Positions 54,536 to 63,173 of a stretch of 64,000 nucleotides of DNA are shown here, one piece after another. The position numbers and the translations under genes are program-made. The notes beneath the pieces were generated by a model, which did no database searches, had not been told where the DNA came from, and saw only the letters and a list, made by a program, of their open reading frames with translations. The DNA comes from Myxococcales bacterium. GTDB taxonomy: Bacteria > Myxococcota > UBA796 > SXON01. Position 1 is the first letter of the stretch, and every line of letters starts with the position of its first letter. Location of the stretch: positions 1-64,000 of the forward strand of contig SHYX01000027.1 in the NCBI GenBank assembly GCA_009692585.1, in the 5' to 3' direction.

Positions 54536-56722
54536 ATGCGCACCCTCGTCTTTACCTTGGCACTCTCGGTCGGATGTGAGGATACCGGCAACGGCGGTGG
54601 CAACAAGCCGGCGGACACCAGTGCGGATGACGACCCCGACGGCGATTGCGTCCCCGGCATCGAGACGTGCAATGGCGTGGACGACGACTGCGACGGTCAA
54701 CTTGACGAGGATGTCACCAGGCGTTGGTTCTTCGACGGCGACGAAGACGGGTTTGGCGCCCCTGGCTCCGGCGTGGACGCCTGTGAGCCGGCCATGGGGT
54801 ATGTCGCGACCGAAACCGACTGTGACGACACCGATCCCGGGATCTACCCAGAGGCGCCCGAGACATGCGACGGCGAAGACGAAGACTGTGACCTGTTGAT
54901 CGACGAGGGCGTCGGGGCCACCTGGTACGCCGATGTCGATGGCGACAACTTCGGAGACCCGCTGGGCGGCGTGCTTGTGTGTGAGCCCCCGGTGGGGGCC
55001 GTCAGTGACGCCACCGACTGCGACGATGCCGCCGCCGAGGTCAACCCGATCGCCGTGGAGCTCTGCAACGGTCGAGATGACGATTGCGATGGCGAGATCG
55101 ATGAAGACAGCGCGGCCAACGCCGTCCTCTGGTACGCCGACGACGACGGAGACGGCTACGGAAACGCCGATGACATGGTCCTCGCTTGCGACGCTCCACC
55201 GGGTTTTGTCGGCGACGCGTCCGACTGCGACGACGCCGATCCGGCCGTTTCGCCGGCGGGCACCGAGTTGTGCAACGACCTCGACGACGACTGCGACGGT
55301 GACATCGACGAAGCCGACGCGACGGACGCCTCGACCTGGTACGAAGACGCGGACCATGACGGGTACGGCGGCGCAGGGGTGGAGATCGCCTGCGATGCAC
55401 CCCTGGGCTACGTCGACAACCCCGACGACTGCGACGACACCGTCGGCGAGACCCATCCCGGCGCCGCCGAGCAATGCAACGACCTCGACGACGACTGCGA
55501 CGGAGCCATCGACAACGGGGTGACCACCAGCACCTGGTACGCCGATGCCGACGCCGACAGCTACGGCGATGCGGGGAGCACCGTCGACGACTGCGCGGTT
55601 CCCATCGGCTATGTCGGCGACGACACCGACTGCGACGACGCCGACGCCGCAACCAACCCCGGCGCCACCGAGGCGTGCAACGGGATCGACGACGACTGCG
55701 ACGGGAGCGTCGACGAAGGGGCCGCAACGGGCGCGCTCGCCTGGTATGCCGATGCCGACGGCGACAGCTACGGTGACGCCTCGAGCGCCACGCTGGCTTG
55801 CGATGCGCCCGTGGGTTCGGTCGCCGACGACACTGACTGTGACGACACCGACGCTACCATCAATCCCGGGGTTGTCGAAACCTGTGACGGTCGCGACGAG
55901 GATTGTGACGGCGCCGTCGACGACGGGGTGCCAACGACCTCGTGGTACGAGGACGCCGACGCCGACGGGTACGGAGACCGTGGGTCCACGGCGACCGACT
56001 GCGCGGCGCCGCTCGGCTTTGTGGCCGACGACGCCGATTGCGACGACCTCGACCCCACCATCCACCCCTTCGCGGCCGAACTCTGCGACTCGATCGACCA
56101 GGATTGTGACGGCCTCGTCGACGAGGGACTCTCCACCTACACCTGGTACGCCGACGCGGACGGGGACGGATACGGCGACCTGGCCGTGAGCACCACCAGC
56201 TGCACGGCGCCTGCGGACTACGTGCGCGACGACGACGACTGCGACGATACCGACGTCGCCATCAATCCAGGGGCGGTCGACGTCTGCGACACCCTCGACA
56301 ACGACTGCTCCGGGAACGCCGACGACGGCGGCCTGTGCCCCTGCGACGTGGAGTACTACGGCGGGGAGCCCTACCTGTATTGCAGCGCGCCGCTGGTGTG
56401 GGTGCCGGCGCGCGATGAATGCCTGACCTACGGATACGATCTCGTGGCCGTCAACGACGCCGCTGAACAATCATGGGTCGCGACTACTGCGACGGCCGCC
56501 GGTTTCGCGAGCGACAGCCACTTCGTGTGGATCGGCTTCAACGATCGATCCACCGAAGGTTCATTTGTCTGGTCCAACGGAGACGCGGTGACCTACACCA
56601 ACTGGAACTCCGGCGAGCCGAACGACTCCAGCGGCGAAGATTGTGCTCACATGTGGTCGAGCGGCCGGTGGAACGACATTCCCTGCACCGGCTACACGAC
56701 GCCGTACGTGTGCGAGCCCTGA
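54536..56722 (+). CDS. Nine-repeat metal-binding lipoprotein with C-type lectin domain
   Basis: A 728-residue surface lipoprotein (MRTLVFTLALSVGCEDTG, lipobox SVGC). Residues about 40-600 are nine tandem units of about 62 residues, each with a Cys-Asn/Asp-Gly-x-Asp-Asp-Asp-Cys-Asp-Gly loop (for example CNGVDDDCDGQLDED), a WYADADGDGYGD-type loop and a DCDD motif: the 'putative metal-binding' repeats of Deltaproteobacteria, probably calcium sites. Residues about 610-728 form a C-type lectin domain with EPN (NSGEPNDSSGED) and WND (GRWNDIPC) motifs, so calcium and mannose-type sugars are expected ligands. It is probably an adhesin. The repeats use similar codons and cause long antisense frames. 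Confidence 0.85.
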   Translation: MRTLVFTLALSVGCEDTGNGGGNKPADTSADDDPDGDCVPGIETCNGVDDDCDGQLDEDVTRRWFFDGDEDGFGAPGSGVDACEPAMGYVATETDCDDTDPGIYPEAPETCDGEDEDCDLLIDEGVGATWYADVDGDNFGDPLGGVLVCEPPVGAVSDATDCDDAAAEVNPIAVELCNGRDDDCDGEIDEDSAANAVLWYADDDGDGYGNADDMVLACDAPPGFVGDASDCDDADPAVSPAGTELCNDLDDDCDGDIDEADATDASTWYEDADHDGYGGAGVEIACDAPLGYVDNPDDCDDTVGETHPGAAEQCNDLDDDCDGAIDNGVTTSTWYADADADSYGDAGSTVDDCAVPIGYVGDDTDCDDADAATNPGATEACNGIDDDCDGSVDEGAATGALAWYADADGDSYGDASSATLACDAPVGSVADDTDCDDTDATINPGVVETCDGRDEDCDGAVDDGVPTTSWYEDADADGYGDRGSTATDCAAPLGFVADDADCDDLDPTIHPFAAELCDSIDQDCDGLVDEGLSTYTWYADADGDGYGDLAVSTTSCTAPADYVRDDDDCDDTDVAINPGAVDVCDTLDNDCSGNADDGGLCPCDVEYYGGEPYLYCSAPLVWVPARDECLTYGYDLVAVNDAAEQSWVATTATAAGFASDSHFVWIGFNDRSTEGSFVWSNGDAVTYTNWNSGEPNDSSGEDCAHMWSSGRWNDIPCTGYTTPYVCEP

Positions 56723-56894
56723 ACGCCGCACGACCGGGCGGCCTACGGAACGGGTACGCGACGGCACCTTGACCGTGAGGTCTCAGGGCCGGGGTGCGCC
56801 TTCCGGCAGCGTGTTGTCGTCGTGGCGTTCGGCCATCTGCGGACGAATGTCGCTCCTGGCGGGCGCGGTGACAACGGCGCTATACACTGGCCGC

Positions 56895-58574
56895 GTGAAG
56901 CGTCGCCACTCCGCGGGCCCGTGGTTGGGCCTCACCCTCGCTGCAGGCGCGACGCTGAGCATCGCCTGGGGGTTGTGGCTGAGCTTTGGCGAAAACCGCG
57001 CCAGTTCCACGCCAACCACCTCCGCTTCCGGCGCGGTGCCCGAGCCGCCGCCGGGGGGGGGGGCCCCCGGTGGCGCTGCCGTCGGGGTGCGCAGTTCCGG
57101 AACGTGGACGCAGGAAGCTCCCACCGAAACCAGCACGGCCCAGACGGGTGCGTTGTGCGCGGGTTGCGACATCGTGGTCGTCACCGTGTGCTCTCTGCGT
57201 CGCGACCATACGGGCCCGTATCAGACGGGTGAGTCGCTGACCCCGGCGCTCGACGCCCTGGTCGAGGGCGGGTTCCGGATGGAGCAGGCGTGGTCGGGCT
57301 CCAATTTCACCCTCGCGAGCCTCTCGGCGGTGCTCACCGGCAGGTTCGGCAGCAGCACGGGGGTGATCGGGTGGGACAAGGGGCTGGTGGCGGACGTCCC
57401 GACCATACCGGAGGTGCTCGGGTACTACGGATACCGCACCGGGGCGTTCACCACTGACGCGCCAAGTGGCTTTCGACCCGACTACGGCCTCGATCGTGGT
57501 TTTCAGCTGATGGAGATCATCGCCCCGCCGCGCGACAATCCGGACGGTCGCTCACGGGGCGGCGAGATCGGTCCAGGCGGCGCGGCGGCGCGGCCGATCG
57601 CGAAATGGCTCGCCGAACAGCCGAAGGACAAACCCATCTTCGCGATGTTCCACACCCGCACGGCGCACTACCCCTTCGTGCTCAACGAGGACCCCACCGA
57701 CCTCACGGGGGTCACGGACCAGTTGTACAACGCCGACAAGGCCATGCGCGGTCAAGGCCGGGTCATGCCCGGCGGGGCGGGCGGGACGGAGCAGCGTGGG
57801 GTCGTGACCTTCGCGAGTCGCGACCCGGTGCAAGACGCGGTCCGCGCCAAGGGCGCGGCCGGTCTCGCGATGTGGCGTCAACGATACCGCGAGGCGGTCG
57901 GCTGGCTGGACCGGGATTTCGCGGTGCTTGCCGAGGGGCTGGCTGCCCGCGACAACCTCGAGCGCACGGTGGTCGTCGTCCTGGCCGACCATGGCGAATC
58001 ACTCAACGACCACAACGAGCTGCTGCACGGCGATGCGTACTACGACAACGTCGTGCACATACCGATGCTGGTCAAGGTGCCAGGCCTCCCGGGTCGGCCG
58101 ATCAGCGCCCTGGTGAGCCAGGTGGACCTCCTGCCGACGCTGCTCGATCTGGTGGGTGCCGTCTCGCCGGCCGATGCCGACGGGGCCTCGATGGTTCCGC
58201 TGTTCAGCGGAACGGCAGCGTCGATCCGGACCACGGCGCTCGTGGAGGGGGGAGTCGTCTGGCGCTCAGACGGCCACCTCCGCGGCGCGGTCGTCGCGCC
58301 TCCGTGGGTGCTCATCCGGCAGGATCCCGGGTGCGATGGGGGTGACCACCGCGTGGTGGGCGAGCCCGGCCGTTGTCTCTACAACCTCGAGACCGACCCG
58401 GGTCAGACGCGGAACGAAGCCACCCGACAGCCACAGGTCGTCGCGGACCTCCAAGGGCGCTGGGACAAGTTCCGCGCCGCGAAGGGCACGGCCGGCGCCC
58501 AGCTGACGCTCGACCCGGCCTATGTCGAGGAGCTCAGAAAGAACGGGTATAACTTCCAACCGGATCCGCCGTGA
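56895..58574 (+). CDS. Membrane-anchored sulfatase-like protein, altered metal site
   Basis: A 559-residue protein of the sulfatase/alkaline-phosphatase fold. The GTG at 56895 gives MKRRHSAGPWLGLTLAAGATLS, a signal anchor, then a Gly/Pro/Thr linker to residue 90. The domain follows: IVVVTVCSLRRDHTG is the position of the first metal Asp (usually VDxLRxD), which here is Cys; SGSNFTLASLSAVLTG is the nucleophile region with Leu where SH is usual. The last metal motif VVVVLADHGESLNDHNELLHG is intact. Catalysis may be changed or lost. The stop overlaps the SGNH gene start (GTGA), so the two are coupled. Confidence 0.75.
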   Translation: MKRRHSAGPWLGLTLAAGATLSIAWGLWLSFGENRASSTPTTSASGAVPEPPPGGGAPGGAAVGVRSSGTWTQEAPTETSTAQTGALCAGCDIVVVTVCSLRRDHTGPYQTGESLTPALDALVEGGFRMEQAWSGSNFTLASLSAVLTGRFGSSTGVIGWDKGLVADVPTIPEVLGYYGYRTGAFTTDAPSGFRPDYGLDRGFQLMEIIAPPRDNPDGRSRGGEIGPGGAAARPIAKWLAEQPKDKPIFAMFHTRTAHYPFVLNEDPTDLTGVTDQLYNADKAMRGQGRVMPGGAGGTEQRGVVTFASRDPVQDAVRAKGAAGLAMWRQRYREAVGWLDRDFAVLAEGLAARDNLERTVVVVLADHGESLNDHNELLHGDAYYDNVVHIPMLVKVPGLPGRPISALVSQVDLLPTLLDLVGAVSPADADGASMVPLFSGTAASIRTTALVEGGVVWRSDGHLRGAVVAPPWVLIRQDPGCDGGDHRVVGEPGRCLYNLETDPGQTRNEATRQPQVVADLQGRWDKFRAAKGTAGAQLTLDPAYVEELRKNGYNFQPDPP

Positions 58575-60700
58575 GGGTGGACCGGCGCTGGAGGGCGGAC
58601 CGCCTCGGCGCTCTGGATTCGCTCGCCCCCGTCGTGCTGGTGCTGCTGGCGGCGCTCCTGGGCGGGTGGTTCGCGCCGTGGCTCGACGACCGATCCACCG
58701 GCAAGACGGCCCTGGATCCCGACCGCTACCAACTGGTCGTACCCGGCGTGAAGGCGCGCGGCCGCAGCCTGGCCGACGTCGCGCACTCGGGCCTCGTGGA
58801 CGGTGTGCTCATCCTCCAGACGCGCGATTTTGGCGCCGCGGAACGGCTCAGGACCCTCGTGCCCGTGGCGGAGCTGATCCTCGAGTTGGCTCACGGGTCA
58901 GACCCGGTGACCGTCGCGGCGCGGACCGCGGACGGCAACCAGGTTCAGGTCGTCAGCTTTGAGGTGGACGGCTGGCGCCTGCCGAACGGAGGTGAGCTCC
59001 ATCCGTTCGCCGTGCCGGGGCAGGCGCGGCTGATCATCCACGACGGCTACGCCTGGGCGGACGGCGCGCGACTCGGGTTTGCCGTCCCAGGCACTCTCGA
59101 GCTCACCCCGCACGACGTCGTGGCGATCCACCGGATCCAGTGCCTCGACGCTGCGGGTCGCGTGCTGATGGACGACCGTTTCAGTTCGGTCACCACTCCC
59201 ACCCGACGAGGTGTCTGGGCGGTGATCGCCGCGATGGTCGCGGCCGCCGTGCTCGCGAGCACCTGGACGAGCCGACCGTCTCGCCGTCAGATCGTGGGGA
59301 TGGGGATCGCGCTGCTCCTCCCCTTTGCCGTGCTCGCGACCCCGTACCCGGCGTGGACCGCGCTGGTACAGGCGCTGTACCTCGGAGGCGCAGACGTGGG
59401 AAACCTGCGCCGGAGCGCGTTGGTGTTCGCGACCGTCCCCCTGTTGGTCGCCTGCCTGTTGAACTCCGCGATCTTGAGGCTTGAGGCCGGACGGTCGTGG
59501 AATCCGCCCGCGCGGGTCGAGTGGCTCCTCGCCGCCGGCGCGGCGCTGCTGGCCTGCCGCGACCTGTCGGGTTGGGCGTGGGTGCTGGCGCCAAGCAGCC
59601 TGCTCGCGCTCTTGTTGCCGCTCCGGCTGATAGCGGCTGCCGGCCTCCCGCGTGGCGCCGCGATCTTGCGGCAGGTTCCGGCGTGGCTGGCCCTGGCTGC
59701 GCTGGGCGGTGAGACGGGCCTTGCGGGCGTGCTGGGCTGGCAGGCGCTGTTGCTGGCGGTCGACGCCCGGCGCCTGCTGCACCGCGGCGCAGCGGCAGGC
59801 ACCGACCTGGCGCTCGCGCTTTTGGTGCTCACCCCGATCGCCGCGGAGGCCGCGCTTCGCGCCACCCTCGTGAACCGTGCCTGGGACCCGGAGGTCCTCG
59901 CCGGCGCGTCGGTCGGCGCCTCCCAGGCGGACACGATCACCATCCCGTTCTGGTCCGACAGCTGCGGCGCTGCTCCGGCCGCGCTGTATGCCTTCGGCGG
60001 GAGCTCCACGGGGGGGGCGTGGCAGTACAGAGGCGAGCCGACTTTTTTCTTCCCCGCGCGCCTGCACACGCGGTTGTGCGCCGCTGGAATTGCGGTGCGG
60101 ACGATGAACTTCGGCGAAGGAGGTCGCGACACATTCGACTTCGCCCGCGGCGCCGAGCGCATCTTCACCGACAACGGCCCGCCCGCGGTGGTCGTCCTCT
60201 ACGTGGGCGTCAACGACCTGCTCACCCGCGAGTCGCCGCTCACCCGAAAAGAGCAGGCCACGAGTGTCTCGGCACGCAGCACCGGCCTCAGTCTCCTGGA
60301 CGACCTCAGCTCACGGTCGCGACTGCTCATCGGGATCGGCCTCGCGCTCCGGCCCCGGGCCGCGGAGGCGCTCGTCCAGAGCGTCCCCCTCGCCGATGCC
60401 GAAGAGAACGTCCGGGCGATCGCCGCCATCGTCGCGGCGCGGGGAGGGCGGCTGCTGCTCGTCCCTGAGATCACCACCGGCGCCGGCATGGTCGAGCTGG
60501 CCCCGTATGGCGAGATGCTCATGCGCCTCGGGACCCAGCTCCCAGGGACCTCGTCGTTAGCTCCCCGCACCGCGCTCGGAGCCGAGGTCGATGCCTACCT
60601 GGTCGATCGCAACCACCTGTCGCCAGAGGGAGCCGAAGCGCTGGCGGGGGTGCTGGTGGGCCCGGTGACCGATGCCCTGAGCCCTGACCGGCCCCGATGA
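58571..60700 (+). CDS. Multi-pass membrane SGNH hydrolase
   Basis: A 709-residue protein: an N-terminal helix (residues about 15-35), an extracytoplasmic region to about 210, then eight or so hydrophobic helices to about 440, and a C-terminal SGNH/GDSL hydrolase domain. The esterase blocks are clear: block I AFGGSSTGG (around 475), block II NFGEGGRDT, block III VVLYVGVNDL (about 540), and block V DRNHLSPEG (about 680). Similar fusions de-O-acetylate or acetylate cell-surface glycans. It is coupled to the sulfatase-like gene and followed by another membrane protein gene, suggesting joint modification of a surface polymer; this is inference. Confidence 0.78.
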   Translation: MRVDRRWRADRLGALDSLAPVVLVLLAALLGGWFAPWLDDRSTGKTALDPDRYQLVVPGVKARGRSLADVAHSGLVDGVLILQTRDFGAAERLRTLVPVAELILELAHGSDPVTVAARTADGNQVQVVSFEVDGWRLPNGGELHPFAVPGQARLIIHDGYAWADGARLGFAVPGTLELTPHDVVAIHRIQCLDAAGRVLMDDRFSSVTTPTRRGVWAVIAAMVAAAVLASTWTSRPSRRQIVGMGIALLLPFAVLATPYPAWTALVQALYLGGADVGNLRRSALVFATVPLLVACLLNSAILRLEAGRSWNPPARVEWLLAAGAALLACRDLSGWAWVLAPSSLLALLLPLRLIAAAGLPRGAAILRQVPAWLALAALGGETGLAGVLGWQALLLAVDARRLLHRGAAAGTDLALALLVLTPIAAEAALRATLVNRAWDPEVLAGASVGASQADTITIPFWSDSCGAAPAALYAFGGSSTGGAWQYRGEPTFFFPARLHTRLCAAGIAVRTMNFGEGGRDTFDFARGAERIFTDNGPPAVVVLYVGVNDLLTRESPLTRKEQATSVSARSTGLSLLDDLSSRSRLLIGIGLALRPRAAEALVQSVPLADAEENVRAIAAIVAARGGRLLLVPEITTGAGMVELAPYGEMLMRLGTQLPGTSSLAPRTALGAEVDAYLVDRNHLSPEGAEALAGVLVGPVTDALSPDRPR

Positions 60701-60721
60701 GCGTCTGATAAGGCGTGAGGG

Positions 60722-61972
60722 ATGCTCCTGACCCTGCTCCTTCAGTTCGCCCACGCCTCACCTTCCGCGATCGTGATTCGTTACGACGCGGGTGGCGGCG
60801 GCTCCGCTTTGCCGTTGGTAGCCACCCTTTCCGGCAGCAGCGAGCCGCTGCAGGCGGAGCTGAAGGACGACGGCCAGCGACCCGACGCCAAGCCGGGAGA
60901 CGGGCGTTTCGCTGGCGTCGCCAAATTCGAGGGCAAGCTGACGTCGATCTCGGTCAGCGCGGGCGGGCGGGAGGTGGGAAAAACGTCAATTGTCATCACC
61001 AGCCCGGACGGCACCGCCCAGGACATCGACCTGACGCTGACGGCGGGCGCCCTCAACGCGCGGGTGTCCACCCCACCGGCGTTCGCCGAGCGCCCGGGCG
61101 GAGACGGCAACGCACCGGCCTCCGGGGACGGCGCCGTCCCCGCGCCCCCGCCGGAAGCCGGCGGCGTCCCTGCATCGGGCCTCCCGGGCGACGTCGGGAC
61201 CCTGGCCCCCTACAACCCTGCCGGCGGCGCCGGGGGCGTCCCCGGCGACGGTGGCGGCGGGCCGCCGCCCGCCGGCCAGTGGGGAGGCGCCCAGATGACG
61301 GGAGGCGGACCGGGGGTGGCTGGGGCTGCGGGCGCCGGCGGCGCGCCCCCACCCCCCACCTCCGCGTCGGGCGGGCCGGACTCCGGCGGGCTGTTGTTCA
61401 TCGGCTTCGGCCTCGGCCTCCTCGCGGTGCTCGGAATCGTCTGGCTGCGGAAGCGGCGTGGCGAGGACGCCCAGCTACGCTCGGCCAATGTGGTCCTGGT
61501 CCCAGAGCCCGGGCTCGTCCACGCGGAGTTTCCCGCGCTCTCTGCGGGCCTCTCGGCCTGGGTGGCGCCGGGCGATGACGGCCGCTTCCGCCAGGCCCTC
61601 CTGTCCCTGCTCGCCGACCGTCACCGCGTCCTGGTGCTCGGACGAGCGGACATCGCAATCAAGCCCGTGCTCGGCGGCCCCGTCTATCGCGTGGTGGGCG
61701 TGCGTCCGGGGGTGGCCGCCGGGGTGGCCGTGACACTTGCTGAGGAGGCCGGCCCGCCCCTCGTGGTGCTCATCGTCCTCGCCGCCGCCGACGGGGCAAC
61801 GCTGCTGCAGTATCGGGACCAGCTCCCGTCCACGCTCGGGGGGGTGGTGCTCCTGGAGAGCGGGCCGACGCTCGACCTGCCGCGCGTCGATGTCGCGACC
61901 GAGCAGGACGGCTGGCGCTTGACCCATCGGGAGCGGGTCGTGTTGCTGGGGCCGGAGGCGGCCTCGCGGTGA
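60722..61972 (+). CDS. Exported single-pass membrane protein, unknown function
   Basis: A 416-residue protein with a signal peptide (MLLTLLLQFAHASPS), a beta-rich N-terminal domain with EAELKDDGQRPDAKPGDG-like content (an Ig-like 'X-D-D-G-x-x-G-D-A-x-x-G-D-G' turn: LKDDGQRPDAKPGDGRFAG), and a 100-residue Gly/Pro/Ala-rich linker. One membrane helix follows (about 222-244, GLLFIGFGLGLLAVLGIVWL), and a cytoplasmic domain of 170 residues (RHRVLVLGRADIAIKPVLGG). No known catalytic motif is visible. It closes the presumed surface-polymer operon, 21 bp after the SGNH gene. Confidence 0.6.
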   Translation: MLLTLLLQFAHASPSAIVIRYDAGGGGSALPLVATLSGSSEPLQAELKDDGQRPDAKPGDGRFAGVAKFEGKLTSISVSAGGREVGKTSIVITSPDGTAQDIDLTLTAGALNARVSTPPAFAERPGGDGNAPASGDGAVPAPPPEAGGVPASGLPGDVGTLAPYNPAGGAGGVPGDGGGGPPPAGQWGGAQMTGGGPGVAGAAGAGGAPPPPTSASGGPDSGGLLFIGFGLGLLAVLGIVWLRKRRGEDAQLRSANVVLVPEPGLVHAEFPALSAGLSAWVAPGDDGRFRQALLSLLADRHRVLVLGRADIAIKPVLGGPVYRVVGVRPGVAAGVAVTLAEEAGPPLVVLIVLAAADGATLLQYRDQLPSTLGGVVLLESGPTLDLPRVDVATEQDGWRLTHRERVVLLGPEAASR

Positions 61973-62047
61973 CCTGAGGCCTTGATCAGCCTTCGTCGTG
62001 CGTGATTGACGAATTCATGCCAATTGTGGATTCAATCCCCAATCACC

Positions 62048-62401
62048 ATGACGCCGCGCACGCTCACCCCCAGACTCCTCGATCTCAGTCGAGGTTTTCC
62101 GGCGTTGTTCCTAACCGGGCCTCGACAGAGCGGGAAGACGACCCTGGCGCGAAGCGCCTTTCCGGACTGGCCCTACCACTCGCTGGAGGATCTCCAGGTC
62201 CGAGAGGAGGCCGTCGTCGATCCCCGGGGGTTCCTCGCACGTTTCGCAGGCGCCCCGGGCCTCATCCTTGCGTCGGCGGGCTCGGCTCCATCGGGACGCG
62301 AAGTCGTGGAAGGAGCAATGTCTGCCTCGGAAACGGACGGCGTGGATTCGAGTTTGGTACAGGCGGCTTCCTTTGGGGGTCGGGGAAGCAACTACACTTG
62401 A
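62048..62401 (+). pseudogene. Truncated AAA ATPase (AAA_14/DUF4143 type)
   Basis: The N-terminal 75 residues match ATPases of the AAA_14 + DUF4143 type: RLLDLSRGFPALFLTGPRQ, Walker A GPRQSGKTTLAR, and YHSLEDLQVREEAVVDPRGF. The match stops at GLIL (about 62275), just before the expected Walker B (LDEVQ), and the following frame to the TGA at 62401 is unrelated. Full-length proteins have about 380-420 residues. The upstream 60 bp are locally AT-rich, as expected for its old promoter. I read it as a gene cut by an insertion, now decayed. Confidence 0.7.
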
Positions 62402-62407
62402 TCGAAC

Positions 62408-62632
62408 GGCGAGCAGAAGCCAGCGGAGCTGACCCAGCGCTCCCACGGTCACCGAGCCTTGTCCCACCGTCAGCGAAACGCCGCAGGTAGGCTCGAACAT
62501 TCAGGCGGGGATCGCCCTCAACGAAGAGCTGGAAGTCTCACAGACGAACATGTCCCCGTCAGCACGGTGCTCCCGATAGAGCATGCGAAGGGGCTCCCCG
62601 CAAAGCGGGTGCCACGGGTAGCGGATCGCGCC
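62408..62632 (-). pseudogene. Remnant of a transposon-associated small ORF with nonsense mutation
   Basis: On the minus strand the frame reads IRYPWHPLCGEPLRML, DMFVCE, LRAIPA, a TGA at 62501-62503, then MFEPTCGVSL and VGALGQLRWLLLAV. It resembles small ORFs I associate with transposase genes, of the form RYPxHPLxGxxL ... IPAWM ... VSxxALxxLRxLL. The TGA stands exactly where IPAWM would have TGG, so it looks like a single-base nonsense change. The family assignment is from memory and modest. Confidence 0.45.
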
Positions 62633-62658
62633 GGTCGACCGACTTACATGGGCAGAAT

Positions 62659-62846
62659 GAACGGGGGATCGTAATCGGAAAAAAGGTTTGGCTTTTTGCC
62701 GGTTCCGAGGGGGCGCCCACGCCGGGGCGGTGATGGTCAGCCTGCTCGACAGCTGCGCGATGCAAGGCATCGACCCCTGGGCGTATCTGGCCGATGTGCT
62801 CTCGCGAATCCAGGAGCACCCCGTCAACCGCATGCACGAGCTCACC
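62659..62846 (+). mobile_element. IS66-type transposase C-terminal remnant
   Basis: Frame 1 reads ERGIVIGKKVWLFAGSEG (62659-62712), and the adjacent frame continues AGAVMVSLLDSCAMQGIDPWAYLADVLSRIQEHPVNRMHEL (broken here as two matches around the family's GIDPWAYL core) to 62846. Together these are the C-terminus of IS66-family transposases (xRKNWLFAGSxxGGxRAAxxxSLxxxxxxxGxxPxxYLxDVLxR). One missing base in a G-run near 62710 explains the shift. The catalytic DDE domain and inverted repeats are absent. Confidence 0.72.
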
Positions 62847-62892
62847 CGATGCACCGATGCCCAGTCTCACGCGATCCGGAGTGGCTGGGGGG

Positions 62893-63001
62893 GATGGTGA
62901 TTGGTGGGTGGATACGGGGAGACCAGGAGTAGAAACTCCTTCGCATTCTCGATGAGGGCGAGGACCTCGCGGGGGATGTCGGTGCTGCTCGAAACGTCCA
63001 T
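62893..63001 (-). pseudogene. 5' fragment of a PLD-like gene
   Basis: From an ATG at 63001 the minus strand codes MDVSSSTDIPREVLALIEN followed by AKEFLLLVSPY, the typical N-terminus of phospholipase-D-fold proteins (LIxxAKExIxLVSPY). After SPY (about 62905) the match ends in Pro/His-rich sequence, at the edge of the IS66 remnant. It is best explained as a gene disrupted by the element. It is short, so the family call is tentative. Confidence 0.45.
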
Positions 63002-63173
63002 GGCGACGGCGTCCTGGAGAACTCCGTCCTAACACCGGACCCGGACGGTTGGCGCTTTTCGTCCGGAGAACGCCTTCGATCTCCACCGGCTACCGCCCGC
63101 TCGACGGGACCGAACCGGGACAGCTACGCCCCTCGACGATCTCCCGCAGCTTCGCCTCGGTCGCCGTCCAGCC

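Noticed and set aside
54407..56470. Antisense open frame of 687 codons opposite the lectin lipoprotein, Val/Gly-rich
   Set aside because: It is a mirror of the Asp/Gly/Cys repeats on the coding strand (GAC and GTC are complements); no start signal or homology, and it ends where the repeats end.
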